DNA from: Parietichytrium sp. I65-24A
Taxonomy: Eukaryota; Sar; Bigyra; Thraustochytrida; Thraustochytriidae
Direction: 5' to 3'
Assembly (NCBI GenBank): GCA_012862575.1
Contig: BLSF01000006.1
Span: 833,206 to 897,205 of the forward strand
DNA: 64,000 nucleotides
Below the pieces are notes generated by a model. It was not told where the DNA came from, searched no databases, and saw only the letters and a program-made list of their open reading frames with translations. The translations under genes were made by a program, and so were the position numbers. This document shows positions 1 to 12,878 of this stretch, one piece after another (the stretch's first letter is position 1; each line of letters opens with the position of its first letter).

Positions 1-257
1 AGATGGTTTATTGGGTTGTTCATGACACGGAAAATTTTATCACATCGAAACATAAAACAGGAAAGAAACTAACAATGGAAACATACTGCCCCACCACCAC
101 CAGCAGCAGCGGAAAATGGGGCGGTAAAGTGTATCTATCAATCTGCACCAGCCAGTAGATAGCACGAGCAGCTGGCCGGCGTGTGCCCCTGCGCTCCCTT
201 GCTTGGTATTACAGGAGGCGGTGGCGCGCAGAGTATGGATGAGAAAGGGTCAGCCGC

Positions 258-2150
258 TTAAGCGGCCTTGCAGACCGAGCTCGAGCAGACTCCAGCGACG
301 CCGTCGGAGACTTCGCAAGGAGCGCCGTCTGGGAGGGTGCTGAGAGGCTCGCTAGGGTTGCCCACGGACCAGTTGGCGAGGCAAAGAGCTGGGTAGGACT
401 CGTGCTTGCAGCGCTGCATGCATCCTCCGCGAATTGGAGTTCCGCACTGCGAGAAGCGGGAGTCCGAGGTACAGAGGTCCTTGCACTTGCCAGAGACGCA
501 GTAGCCGCCGCTGCTGCACTTGGTGGTGGCCAGCTCCAAGAGATTGCTCTTGCAGCACTCAGAGTCGGACACGGAGATCTCACCGTTGACGAGCATGTAA
601 AAGTTGGTGCCGCACTCTGGGGTGGCCGAGGTGGAGAATTTGCAGTTCTTGCAACCAGTGCAGCTGGTCTTGCCATTGGTGCACTCGCACTCCTCACCGT
701 CCTCGAGAGCCTTGTTGCCGCACACTGCCTCTTCTGGCTCCTCCACGAGAAGGTCCTCGCCCTTGTTGCTGGAAGCAACGCCAAAGTACTTGCAGGATGC
801 GTCGACCATCTTGGACATGTAACTGCACATGTACGACTGAGTCTTGGAGATGAACCCAACGGTGGAGGTTCCTGGAAGGGTGCCGTCACTGTAGTCCATG
901 ATACCACCGTTGCCGAACTGGTGGACTGCGCTAAGAAGGTGGCCGGTCTCGTGAGCGAAGGTCTTGAAGAGGTTGGTTGCAGCGGTGTCACTGTAAAGAG
1001 GGGAGTTGGTGGCGATGTTGTAAGGCATACGGCCATAGATGGAGAGCGACAAGTCGTAGTCGCAAGCCTTGGAAAGGTAGGCCTTGCCCACAACAGAGTT
1101 CCAGTTGCAGTAAGTGAAGCGGTGCCAGAGAGCAGCAAGATTGTCGGAAGTGGACATGCCATAGTCTCCGTTCTGCATGGCAGCAGCAAGGAAGGTTCCG
1201 AGTGAGTCCAGAGAACCCTGTGCCCCGGTGACACTCCTGGTGGTGGATCCGTAGCTGAGCTCTGCGGTACACGAGCGCATGTTGTCGTACTTGGAGGCGG
1301 TATCGCCGCTGTCGATCACAATGATCTTGTTGACAGTAAGCTTGACGTTGTAGAACTGGCGGTAGACTTCGCTTGCCTCGGAGATGACCTGCTCGATCTT
1401 GGTCACTGGGTTGTATCCCTTGCTCTTGAAAAGAGAGTAGAGCATGTAGTCCACGACAACCCCAATCTTAAGCTCATGGAGGGTGTCCGAGTCATCAAAG
1501 CAGCCGTCCACGAGGTACGAAGTAAGGGAGCGCTTGGTGTTGACGGACTGCTTGTCGCTGTTGCGAAGGCGGCGCACGTTGATGGTGTCACCCTCGACAG
1601 CCTTGCGGATGGTCTCCTCGTCTGCTCCAGCAAAGACTGGTTCCACATCGTGGCCGACGAACTCAGCAGTTGCGTGCGCGTCGCAGATGCTTGCGAAAAC
1701 GTCCATGCCCATGAGGTTCTGGTAGTGCTTGGCGCTTGCCACCTTGATGAGGTCCCCGTTGAAGTTCTGGAAAAGGCCCGAAAAGGTGCCATCCTCGTGA
1801 AGAGAAGCGACAGCGAGGCGGCCGTCCGATGCAACGTGGCGGTAGGAAGCGAGCGCGTGCTCGTTCTCGAGGGACTCGCCCTCGCCGGATGCGAAGACAA
1901 GGGAGCCAATGCTGCCGTACATGTTCTGCACGCGCTCGAACTGGAAGTCCATGGTCTCGTTGCGGAAAGTAAAGCTAACATTGAACTCGTGCTCGTTGAG
2001 CTTGGTGAGCATGAAGTGGTGCACCTCCTCAAGGGACTTGATCACCGAGTCGTCCGTGATGGAAGAGTTGGCCACGTCGAAGGCATTCGCCACGGATGTG
2101 CAGGCAGCGGCCACCAAGGCCACGAGGGAGACGAAACACCGTGCCATCAT
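258..2150 (-). CDS. Secreted ADAM-like (M12B/reprolysin-type) zinc metalloprotease with disintegrin-like Cys-rich tail
   Basis: A 630-residue protein starting at ATG (two Met in tandem). Residues 1-23 form a signal peptide ending ANA. A propeptide follows, with basic sites RRLR (193-196) and TKR (205-207) that could be cut to release the protease. The zinc site HETGHLLSAVH lies at 400-410 (H400, H404, H410 as ligands, E401 catalytic), with a Met-turn GGIMD at 415-419: the metzincin signature. From about 476 the protein is Cys-rich with a CGN..EDGEECEC start, which resembles the disintegrin domain of ADAMs. No transmembrane segment follows, so the enzyme is predicted to be secreted. Metalloprotease class is seen directly; ADAM-type assignment rests on the propeptide/protease/disintegrin order. 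Substrate is unknown. A CT/GA tract lies about 340 bp upstream. Confidence 0.9.
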   Translation of the reverse strand: MMARCFVSLVALVAAACTSVANAFDVANSSITDDSVIKSLEEVHHFMLTKLNEHEFNVSFTFRNETMDFQFERVQNMYGSIGSLVFASGEGESLENEHALASYRHVASDGRLAVASLHEDGTFSGLFQNFNGDLIKVASAKHYQNLMGMDVFASICDAHATAEFVGHDVEPVFAGADEETIRKAVEGDTINVRRLRNSDKQSVNTKRSLTSYLVDGCFDDSDTLHELKIGVVVDYMLYSLFKSKGYNPVTKIEQVISEASEVYRQFYNVKLTVNKIIVIDSGDTASKYDNMRSCTAELSYGSTTRSVTGAQGSLDSLGTFLAAAMQNGDYGMSTSDNLAALWHRFTYCNWNSVVGKAYLSKACDYDLSLSIYGRMPYNIATNSPLYSDTAATNLFKTFAHETGHLLSAVHQFGNGGIMDYSDGTLPGTSTVGFISKTQSYMCSYMSKMVDASCKYFGVASSNKGEDLLVEEPEEAVCGNKALEDGEECECTNGKTSCTGCKNCKFSTSATPECGTNFYMLVNGEISVSDSECCKSNLLELATTKCSSGGYCVSGKCKDLCTSDSRFSQCGTPIRGGCMQRCKHESYPALCLANWSVGNPSEPLSTLPDGAPCEVSDGVAGVCSSSVCKAA

Positions 2151-2485
2151 CTTGTCTGACTGTGAATTTGCAACTCTAAACTATATTATCTCGGCAGCGG
2201 CAGAACAGCACAGTTCGCGGTCCGAATGCACGGCGGGTCCGAGATGGCGATATGGCGTTTGGTGACTGAAATGAAATTGAAACTCGAAACTCGAGGCGCC
2301 TAATTGCACTAGTCCCAGGTCGCAGTCTTGCTCTCGACGGATAGGTGGATCGATGGGTTGATCGATTGATCGATCTATTGATTGATGGATTGTTTGTTTG
2401 TTTGTGCTTGGCTCTTTTCAAAATGCGCTCTTTACACCCACTGACTGACTCCTCACTCTCCACTCTCTGTGTGGTGTGCCTTGCT

Positions 2486-2497
2486 TCTCTCTCTCTC

Positions 2498-2567
<70 letters not shown>

Positions 2568-2670
2568 NNNNNNNNNNNNNNNNNNNNNNNNNGTACGTCG
2601 TCGTCGTTGTGTCCTCCTCTCTCTCTCTCTCTCTCTCCCTCCCTCTCTCCTCTCTCTCTCTCTTCCTCTC
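2486..2670. repeat. (CT)n microsatellite interrupted by an assembly gap
   Basis: An almost pure CT run covers 2486-2567 with a single A at 2500. A block of 25 N (2568-2592) and a short GTC-rich insert follow, and CT-rich sequence resumes at about 2617. The true array length is unknown because of the gap. On the sense strand of the metalloprotease it is a GA tract about 340 bp before the start codon. Confidence 0.95.
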
Positions 2671-5600
2671 AGACACTCAGACACTCAGAACTTGGCTTTT
2701 GATTTTGAACACGGCCGGATCACTTGCGAGCGAGCGAGCGATCTTGACGCAGCAGTTTTCGCAGGAAACAACAAAAAGGCGTTCGTTCACACGTCGCAAG
2801 TGAGGAAATATGAGGAAGCGCGATTGCAGGGCCGGTTTGGCGTGGTTGCACTTGGTTGGCGGACTGAAACGCTCTCTCTCTCTTTCTCTCTCTCTCTCGT
2901 TCCTAAACGCCTGCGTAGGTCGCGCGATGGGACGGCGGTCTGGGGATCGATCGCGAAGTTGAAGATGTTTTTGTGTGCTCTCTGCTCTCTCTGTCTTTGT
3001 CTCTTTTGCGGTTTTGGATTTGCTGTCTGCCTGTCTGCCTGTCTATCGGTGTCCTCTTTTTGCTGCCTCGACCTTTGATTTGATTTTTCTATCTTTTGTT
3101 ATCGTTGTCTTTGTCTTGTATTCATTCATGTCGCGAGTTAAGTTAGTTTCACTTTGCATTCTTTCGACCTTTGTGCCAAGTTGCGAAGTGGTCGATGTGA
3201 GCGTTGGCTGTCGATTTAGGCACCGACTCCGCCGCAGGTTGTTGGATCCCTCCTCCTTCTCCTCCTTAGCACTCTCACAGGAGATCCTAGCGCCACCTTG
3301 CCTCCTCCTCCTTTCGCACCTCCTTCTCTTTCTCTCTGCTTTTGAGCTTCTTCCGAGGTGGTGGGTGTGGCTGTCACTCAGGGGTAGGAGATCTTATGGA
3401 AAGGTTAGCAGTGCCAGTCAGGGCAGTTCGTTCTCAGACCGTATGTGTAACTCTTTTTGACTGCCGTGTGCCTGTTGCTGTGCCCGGCCCTTCCTTCTCC
3501 CCGGAGTGCTACGGAGATCTCTAGCAGGGAGGTATGACGGAGAGGGGTACAGGGTGCTAGGGATAGTGTGAATCGTGGAAGAGTTGTCTAACAGTAAGTG
3601 TATTAAATCTCTAGTTACTCTCTCCCACTCTCTCTCTCTCCCTCCCTCCCTCTCTCTCTATTGCTTCACCTAATATGACTATTATGGGTGGAGTATACGG
3701 GTAGTAGCTACTTGGAAGGATGTGGTCGGTGCGAAAGACAAGTTGCCGGTGTGACTGTCTCAGGCTCGGAGAGTCTCAGTAAGGAATAGGTGACGCTTAG
3801 TTGCTTCCTTCCTTCTCCTATCGTTCGTTTCTCGGCACTCGCAGTTACGTACAGGGTGCAGGTTGGTTAGTACTAGGCCTAGGATTTTCCCCCTCGAGCT
3901 CCACGTCTATTTTCTGCAGTGAATTGCCTAGCGAGAGTTACTTGAAGTCCTAAGCATAAGGGGCGCCATATCAGATCAGAGGCGAGAGTCTAGCGAACAA
4001 GATGTGCGTAAGACTAGGAAACGTCTTTCTCACCTTTTCATCCGCGGGAGGACCTTGCGCAGCACTACGAGAACGAGCGCGCGATGACAGTGTGCCACGA
4101 ATTCACAGTCCTTGCGAATTCAAGTTGAAATAATTCATTCAAATGCAAATGCGATTGCACCTTGTCAATTTTATGTTCATTGAAAAGTTTAAAAATAGGA
4201 AAAATGGGAAGCACAAGATGTCATTCTTAATTCTTCAAACAGGCTCATCCGATTTGTGGAACCTCGTCCAAAGAGCAGGATCTCGGCAGGCGGTAGGTGC
4301 ATAGTCAGCAGTCCCCCGTCCTGAGCCGACGCCACATAGGAATGGTGGCTTTTTGTGCGTCTTTGGCAAAGAAGGAACGGAAAGAAGGGATATCCGGTCG
4401 AGGATCGTTCGGATCCCATTCAAGTGCACAGCGCAAGAATTGCACAAGGCGGAGTGAGCTTACTGACTCCCCAGTACAAACCTACTCAACTGTACCGATC
4501 GCCGTAGTTCCAGCTCGTTCGCATGCTCACAGAGAAACGTGGTGCGCACCATTCTTTGTTTCCTCAGCTTAGAACTGCACCACTCACGACTTGCGACGCG
4601 TGTCCTACTGCTATACTAAGCAGCCGAGTCTTCTTCTGTTCCACTCGTAGCCACCACTAATAAAAGTGCTATTATCACAACCCTAGAGTCTCTCGACCCT
4701 CCTAAGACCTAAAGAAAGCGTGTTCGAGATGGGGGAGAGAATGAAGCGAATGGAGCGAATGACCTCCACGCTCTCTCAATGAAGCCTTGCGGCACTCGAG
4801 CGGAGAGGAGGTACTGTAATGGGTGTATGATTTTCGAAGTGGCTCCAGCCCGGTCTGATTGCTGATCGCCAAGGACCCAGGATGGTGAGTGTCCTTATCG
4901 GCGGGCGCACATCCATCAAATACTCACGTCAACCAAAACAGCAAACCTGCGCATGGGTAGACAATCGTGCGCACATGGCCACGATTGACAAGTTACAGAA
5001 GCGGTGGCATGGAAATCAACCGATAAGGTCGGCATAGCTTGGTGTTTATTTGTGTTGAGGCGTTCGCTTGCAACACAGCAACGAAGCGACTGTGACGCGT
5101 GAAAAAAGTGAAAACGAAGATCTAGTGTCTAGTCAAGGGAGCATCAAGGGTTTGCGCTGGATGGGCCTAGCGCTTCGAGGCCTTCACAGCCACTCATCGT
5201 GGTGAGCCGATAGGATTCCATCGGCGACTGATCTTACCCTGTCAGGTTTGACACAGGAGTCCGCCTTCTGAACAAAAAAATAGATTTCAATTGATTCGTG
5301 CTGTGCAATCTGCACAATCAAATTCTGCAATCTTCTGGATTACTGCTCTTGGTTGGCCAAGATCTGGAGATGTTGTTATACAGCGAAAAAAAAAAACAGG
5401 GCGTCCACTCAGCACTGCCGAGTTGAACCTTGTCACAGCGCTCTCACCGTTCACGACGCAACCTCCAGGGTGGCGCCGACGGTGAGAGACGTAGGATTTC
5501 AGGGGAGGCAAGGAGAGGAGGACGGAGAGGTCGGAGAGTGTGCTGTTCTGAGTGTTCTGACGGTGGTGATGTGCACAACATCTCCTGCAAATGATGCAAA

Positions 5601-8281
5601 CAAAGAATTTCTCCATCGGCGATGGATGGATGGTGAGTGAGTGGATGGACTGTGGATTTCACACCCACTCCCCCTCGCAGATTTCCTCACGTTTGTTCCC
5701 AGGAAAATCCCTGCAATTCCTCTTTGGCCCCCTCACAGGTTCTGAACTTTTTGGTGCATCTAGCTTTCCCAAGCCGTGAGGGCGGGCCGGAAAAGTGCCC
5801 TCCACTGGACCCACTCCACACAACAATTAGCGCACACCTGCCCTACCCCAATGAGAGACACTCACCTGGCCCTCTCAGGAGTTACTGGAAGCAAAGTCCG
5901 ACTTTGGTGTGAGGGAGCACCGTGGAAAGCCATTACTTTCCTTTACTACTACATACCGCATAGTGACGTCGGCTGACATTCACGGTGTGCCTTTACCCAC
6001 TCACTTTTGCTCCAACTTATCGCCATAAAAGTAGGAACTGTTGTGCACCGCAGATGCGGAGACTCTCAGGGAAACGTGTAACCAATGCCTACAGACCGCA
6101 CTTTTTCTCTTACACTCCCACCCGTCACACCTCCGCCCGTGCAGCCTTACCCCATCCCCTATCTCCAATAGGCACGCTCCTAGAACCGGCATAGGCCATA
6201 GTTTGTGCACGGGAAATCCTGAGGAAAATCGCCGGGAAATTCGGGAGAAAATCGGCGAGGAAAATCCCTCGGTGTAGGAGAAGCTATCTGACTACTAAGG
6301 CGCGGGTAGCCGTTGGGGGGCGCCATTCCGGGCCGGCCCTGTGCTTTGGAACCGGTCTCTTGCGAAATGTAAATATGTAAAATGTGGAGTAGCCAGGCAA
6401 GCCGTGAGTGAGATTGGCCGCCCGGGCGCAGGAAGAGAGGTGGCATTTTTTGAACTCGATACTATTTCAGCTCAAGTGGACAGAAGCTGGCGCTGAAACA
6501 CGACCTGGCTCCCGGTCCTCCTCACTGATTCGCCTGCCCACGGCCAGATTTGGCGGTCGGAAGAGTCGGTATCGCGAGTCAAGTGGTGCAACCAGCTGTG
6601 TCTTTCCTCCACTCTTGAGCCCCGAAAGACGGGGGCCACTGACACTCTGACCCGCGATCTTCCAATTTTGAGCAAAACGTTTTCTGAACTGGAATTTCAA
6701 ATTTCTTGTCAAACTCACACATGTCAATCAAAATCAAACAATCAAAAAAAAATTAATTATTCAAGATTTTGAACTTTTGAATTTTGAATTTTGCGTGTTC
6801 CCTTTCTTTTCTTCGACCTAGCTCAACTTTCCTCCCTTGTCAGAAAGGAAAAAAAAAAAGACGCACACCTTCGAGGTCGCATTTCGCGGCCCCGCCCAGG
6901 CACTGAGCGTTGAGAGTGCAGTCCGAGGCCCGTGCCACTCTCGCGGGCTGATCGCTTTTTGCACTCACCACTGACTGCACCGGCTGACTGTGTACTCAGT
7001 ACTCAGTACTAGTAAACGAACGGGGAAGAACTGAACTGGTTGTGCTGTTATCTGAATTCTGATGTTATCTGATCCTTGAGAGTTTAGCTCCAAGTATACC
7101 TTGGCTTGATGGATACATGAATGGAGAAAAGACAAAAGAATGCAATTTACCAGAACTGCCCTGTGTCGCCCGCACTGCGGATGGATTTCGCTGATGCACA
7201 ATCACAACGCGGTCCGGTGGCAAGGACCGGTCTTCATAGCCTTCATGCTTGGGTTGCTTCCCATTCACCCGCCTACAGGAGAACGACCCAAGTGTCCAAC
7301 GCCAATTCATTGATACATTTTTTAGAACCGGTCCTTTTGGGACTTTTTCGCAAATTTTGAAAGCTCCAACTGAAAGTAGCTCTCCGCCCGCTTATCGGTT
7401 GGCGAGCTCTTTTTCTTTGCTATTTTTGTTCTTGTTTTTTTTTGCAATTGTTGAGCTTTCGAACTTTGCATCGCTCGCAACTGCAAAAGCTGTTGCCAGG
7501 TGTCCCTGGAAAAACAAAAGAAAAAGAGAAAACCTCCTCCCCGGTCGCGTAATAGCTGAGTTGCCATAGCTGTAATCACCGGACCTGGTGATATCCCTCA
7601 ATGTTTGTGAACTTTTTATTTCACAGCCATTTATTTACAGTTTAACACTTGGTATACTACTCCTACCGCCAGTGTCCCAATGTGGCAGCAGCCTCGAGTT
7701 GGTGCTAATTCTAGCCGCTACTTACCGAGCAATACTAGCTGCGAGTATTTTTCCCACCGAGCACTGGGTGGGCGAGAGGCACGATCTATAATTCAGCACC
7801 GGCGAGGGGGTCGGTCCGGAATATTCCCCACTGCACCTTTTTGCGAGATCCACCACAAGACTCCTTACAGGCGAGCGCTTTTGTGTACCCACTTATTCAT
7901 TCTCTCTATATAGACCTAACTCCAGTGGAAGAACACTGCGATCCGCATTTTGTTCCCAGCATTGGGTTGCGATTGAGTGCAGTAGCGACCTCATGGTGTC
8001 GCATAGGGAAACTTAATGCTAAGGTTAACGCCTATTAGGGGAAAAGGAGTTGTGTTTGATTGACGATGATTGGATCGTTTGCACGAGTCACGACTTGCGT
8101 TGACGTTGTAAGTTTTAAATCATTGCTCGTGTGAAATCATGATCATGATGTTGGGTGAGTAAGCGGATTACTTACTGCTGCGCAGATCGAGCAGTGTGCA
8201 AGGCGCGCGAGGCAAGGCAACGTGAAAGGGAAGCTTCTCGGTCGTTTTTTTGTCTCTACGGTTGGTTGCATTTTTAACATT

Positions 8282-8285
<4 letters not shown>

Positions 8286-8313
<28 letters not shown>

Positions 8314-8319
8314 TGATTG
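8286..8319. repeat. (GATT)n tetranucleotide repeat
   Basis: About eight units of GATT with one extra T. Similar GATT/GATC-type runs occur near 2345-2395 and 49980-50040. Confidence 0.9.
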
Positions 8320-10925
8320 TGAACTCTCTCAAAATTGAAGAAAAACTCGATGGCCTCTGTTGAGAGATCTGCTAGGAGTTGTTGGGAGCTTTTGGGACCA
8401 GTCGCAGTTTCACTTGTGCACAATCTGGTCTCCGTTCTTCCGTTCTTCCGTTTCCGTTTTTTGAGCGTCCCGGACGCCGAGATCCTTGCTTCCCAGACTT
8501 TTTTTTTATCGTGGAAAGTCAGGAGTTTGCAAGCTCTCTTTGTAGAGGACGTGCAAATTTCTCTTTGGGATTGCGAATGTTTCCGAGATCGATTGTTTGA
8601 AGAAAGAAGAAAGCAGAAGTAGAAGTACAGAAAAGGGTAACACGAACGAAACTGCTTGGCATGCGGTGTTTTGCCAGCACGGACCGACCCGCATATCGAC
8701 AAAGCGTTTTTTGAGTACTAGTAGCTGGAAAGCCTCCATACGCCAAAGATAGCAGTTTCAGACATTTTTGTTGAGGGGGGAAACAGAACTTCTCGTGGAT
8801 CACTAGCAGTACGAGCGGAAGCGAGTCAAATTGGAAGAGGCTGACAGAGAGATGACTGACTGGCTGACTGGCAGTGAGTAAAAAGTTTTTAAAAAGTTTT
8901 AGGGAAATGCAAATGGGTACTATTTTGCTATTATAATAGTTCATTTTCGAGCGATCCGAAAAGCTACACAGTCAGCAAGTTAGCACTTTCTTTCTTTTAT
9001 CAATTGGTTAAAGACCCATCAAGACGAGAGCTTCCAGCTCGTTCCAACGCTGAGGCGGACATTCACGCCCCTTCTAAAGCTGCAAAATCCTGAATTTCTT
9101 GCGGATGCACAAGATGCACGAGAAAGCGTGCATCTGGAGTAATGATGAGTATGAGCCACTAGTACCAGAGCTGAAATGCATGACCATCACCTTTGAGTAT
9201 GTGGTGAAACTGCGTCATTCTTTGCCCCTCTTTTTGTCGTTCCTCCTCTCCAGCTACTCGATAGCTTCTTTCGGCCCGACTGTGGCAGCTGTGAAGAAAT
9301 GAAATCAATTGTTAAATTTTGAAAGAAATTAATTCAATCTTTTTTGGTTGTGTCAGAGATCTGGAGAATCTGTCTCCGATTTCTCCGATTAAAACAACGT
9401 TTTCCTGCAGCGTAAGAACGATTAGAAAGTGCTTACCGGAATGAAAGGTTGTAATTTGTTTCCTCCATGCATTCGGGCCTCCCGCACAACAACAGAATTA
9501 AGAAAACAGTGTACCGGTAAGAGTACGTTGTGAAATGTGAAAAGCAAAGAAAGCCAAGCTCAGTTCTTTTCGAAAACCACCCTGCCTGCTCGTTTACAAC
9601 TTTTGCAGCCGTGAGGAAGCTAGCCTGCCACCCTGGCGAAACATTTGTCAGCTCACTGTAACCTTATCAATTTTAAACAGGATAGCAAAGTCCGGTGGAC
9701 AGTGGAGATCAAGGGCACGATTCCGCACGATGCCGCGAACGAGAGTAACGCGAGAAATGAAAGCCCTCCGTTTCTCATCAGCCGTTGGCGACCCCGTCCT
9801 TGCTTGCGGTGGCCTCGTGGTACAAATTTTTTTTCCCCGAACGGGGCCAATGGCTCCAACCGACTCGCATAGCATCATTATCCACGCGTCGAATAGGACT
9901 CGAGTCAACTTTTGGGTCGACGACAGGTAAGTTTTCCGCCTACCTATCGGGTAGATGCAACTACGTTAGGTCTCTCCCGGCTTCTCTACCTAGATTTCGG
10001 GGCTCCATCTTTTTCTTGCTTTGTGCCAAGATGTCTGCCCTGCCTCCTTCCCCTTTCCGTCCCTATTCTCTCATAAATACCCTTATGGTACGTGGAATTA
10101 TATAAGCAACCCTATGAGTTCGACCGGAAAATCATTTACAAATTTACAAAGCGACATTCGTTTCATTCTCTTAAGAGTGCTAGTGAATCGCATAGACCCC
10201 TTATTTAAAGTCAATGAAATTTTTTTGTTAGCCAAAAAAATAAATAAAAAAGAGGAGATGGATCTGTTCTGAATTCTGAATTCTATGAAATGAAAAAAAA
10301 AAAAGGAACAAAATAAATAAATGATCGGCAGCAAAGTGAGGCGCACATTCGATTCTTCGAAGTTTTATGGCGAGCCGATGGAGGAGACCACAGACCTGTC
10401 CAGACAAATTTGCGCCCAAACGGGGCTCACTGATGCGCACTGTCCATCCAAAAATGAGAAATCATTGGTTCTCAGTCGCGAATATCGCGAATATCGCGAA
10501 TCCGGAATCCAGAAAAAGGCACAGTTCGTTCCCGCGATCTTTTCGTTCCAACCATTTGCTAACCATAAAATGGAGTGTGCCGGTACACCTGGTATCTCCT
10601 AGCTAGTGCCGAGTGCCGAGTCCAAACAAGCAGCGCGCACCTCAACTTTCAGGGCACCCACGTCGCCACGCCGTTGACTACGTTAACCTTAACTTTTTTC
10701 GACGCATCATGGGTCAGGTCAAGCCACTGTCACTGCCAGTGAGCGCATCATGCTTCCATTGTAATGAGATTGCTGCTCTGACGTCGTATTTTGTCAAGAC
10801 CTTGATGACGCTCAGAAATCAGAAAATGAAAACTAGCACCACCCTGTTACCTTAGTGGAAGAGCTCCTTGTTCTTCGGGATTTTGCGGAACGCAATTACA
10901 CGTGAAAGTGGTCTGGACTCCTGAG

Positions 10926-10956
10926 CACCTTCGCACCTTCGCACCTTCGCACCTTC
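10926..10956. repeat. Short tandem repeat, 9-bp unit CACCTTCGC-like
   Basis: Three to four consecutive copies of a CACCTTCG(C) unit. No gene context; probably replication slippage. Confidence 0.75.
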
Positions 10957-11620
10957 TCCTGAGTCAGGAATAGTCAGGACTTGGAAGTAAGTTTGTTCAA
11001 GATTGAAAAATTCAAGTTTCAACGATCCGCAACAGTCACAGACTGGAATTAGAGGATGGAGAAAAATTTTTGTGCACAATAGTGTGTTTTCCGCTGTCTA
11101 AAAAGCTAAAACCCGGAAGAGGAAATCACGCGACCAGTTTTCTGGGTCCCACCCAAGGCTGTTATGGATGTTGTGCATGTAAGGGATTGGATGCTGGTTG
11201 ATGAACGACCTATGTCGACAGAGAGAGAAAGTGTCGAATACTTGATCCAAAGTCAGTCTCTCACGGGCCGAATGGGCGCCGCAAGCACAAAGCTGTTGCT
11301 TCTCAAGAGCCAAAGTGTACGGCGCTTGTAACCTGAGCGTAGTGGCGAGCGACGACCAGGCCCGCTACGAGTGGAATGAAGAAGAAACGCCACAGCAAAA
11401 CCCGCGCAAACCGAAACACTTTGACACCGCAATGCTTGTCTAGTGGCCGTGTCCAAACAGTCCAAACTGCGCGTGAAAACGAAAAGATTCTCTCCAAGAT
11501 CTTTGCAAGACAATCAATCCACTAAACGCGTCCTTCCCGGGCTTTTTCTAAATTCGGAGAGCGAGTTGCTTTCTTCTTGCTCTCCTGGCGCACTCTCGTG
11601 TGCGCCTGATTTGCGCAGGT

Positions 11621-11626
11621 GGAGGG

Positions 11627-11663
<37 letters not shown>

Positions 11664-11747
11664 AAGAAAGAAAGAAAGAAAGGAAGAAAGAAAGAAAGAA
11701 AGGAAGGAAGGAAGGAAGGAAGAAGAAAGGGAGGGAGGGAGGGAGGC
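11621..11747 (+). repeat. Purine-only GAAA/GGAA/GGGA repeat tract
   Basis: About 125 bases of pure A/G on the + strand, graded from GAAA units through GA dinucleotides and GGAA to GGGA units. Perfect strand asymmetry means it could form triplex (H-DNA) structure. It produces the Lys/Glu/Arg and Ser/Phe low-complexity open frames seen in this stretch, which are not genes. Confidence 0.95.
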
Positions 11748-12802
11748 GGCAGAAGGCAAGTACAAGTACCCAATACCGCCCAGCAGAGTGTGGTGTGCAA
11801 GTTCAAATTCGATCTTCTCTTCGCGTAGTGTGGCCAGGGCCGGTCGGGATGGTCGGGACACAGTGCCTTGAACCCCAGCGCTTTGCGCCTCCCCTCGCGA
11901 TCCTTGCGAGAAGGCGACTGACTTCCTCACTTTCTCACGCGCATATTATCGGGTGACGTGATTTTCGTCATGGGGCCCCCCACGTGAGCAACGCGAGCGA
12001 TTTGCACAACGAGTCTGCATCTCACGTTGATTTGTTTCGGCGCATGCAACAGCATGCAACTGGTCTTGCGACGCGATCTACGCCCGAGATCGGTCTCCTC
12101 CGCGACTGAAACCCGCGCAAACGGATTTCATCGTGAAGGTCGTTCGTTCACTGTCAGCGACATGTCAACTCGACACGAGGGTTCTCCTTTGGGTTCTGCA
12201 TCGGAGAACCCACGCGCAATCCGGTTGCACCCGTGGCTCTTTGATCGATGTGATGTGTACTACGTGTGTGTGTGTGTATATGTATGTCTTTCGACAAGAT
12301 CAAACAAACAATTTCTTTTTGCTTCTTATGAGTTCAACTTGCGCATAGAGGTTGAAAACAAAAGCGCTTTGGGTCTCGAGCCCAAAAGAAATGAGTTTGT
12401 TTCGCTTGCTGCCACCCCTTTTTCAGAATTCAGACAATTTACTCTCTGCCACTGCGGAGAAATGTCCTCTCCTCGCAAGGACTCTACAAACAAAATCACA
12501 AGTAATGCCAGGGCCTCCTATGCGTTCCGCTTTAGACCCTTCTAATCAGCGCCCACGGACAATCTTAGAGAAAATCGTTCCCATCCGAAGGTGGCCGCTC
12601 TCTAGCGCACCCCACCTTCCGATAGGGTTTGTTTACGCTCTCACTTCGTGGCTTCACTTAAAGTCTCTAGCGCTGACTACCGCCGAGCTAATGAAGTGAA
12701 ACGGCCAAATTTTATTGCTTTGTTTTTGTCTCACACATTTTGAACACCAACACAGAACAAGAGAACAAGAGTACGTGCGCGAGGACCACTCCAAGGACTG
12801 AC

Positions 12803-12878
12803 GACAAAGAGAGACAGAAACAAAAAAACAAAGAAACAGAAAAACAAAGAAACAAAGAAACAAAGAGAGAGAGAGAGA
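12803..12878 (+). repeat. A-rich ACAAAGA/GA tract upstream of the 2332-residue gene
   Basis: Runs of ACAAAGAA and AAACAAAG units end in a pure GA run (about 12864-12878), roughly 190-260 bp before the ATG at 13067. On the sense strand it is purine-rich with no T, like tracts upstream of other genes in the window, so it may belong to a promoter or 5' leader. Confidence 0.7.

Noticed and set aside
402-1205. 267-codon open frame on the + strand across the metalloprotease gene
   Set aside because: It is antisense to a confident gene, reflects its third-position GC bias, and shows no motif.
2176-2803. Arg/Glu or Ser/Leu-repeat frames over the CT microsatellite
   Set aside because: Low-complexity translation of a CT repeat spanning the N gap.
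8274-8944. Two ~140-codon minus-strand frames
   Set aside because: Composition is not protein-like and one end is the GATT repeat.
11514-11956. Lys/Glu/Arg or Ser/Phe-rich frames of about 120-140 codons
   Set aside because: Products of the pure purine tetranucleotide tract, on both strands and in all frames.
12027-12545. 172-codon frame downstream of the purine tract
   Set aside because: Begins at TTG, contains a GT-repeat-coded Val/Cys/Tyr stretch, and matches no family.
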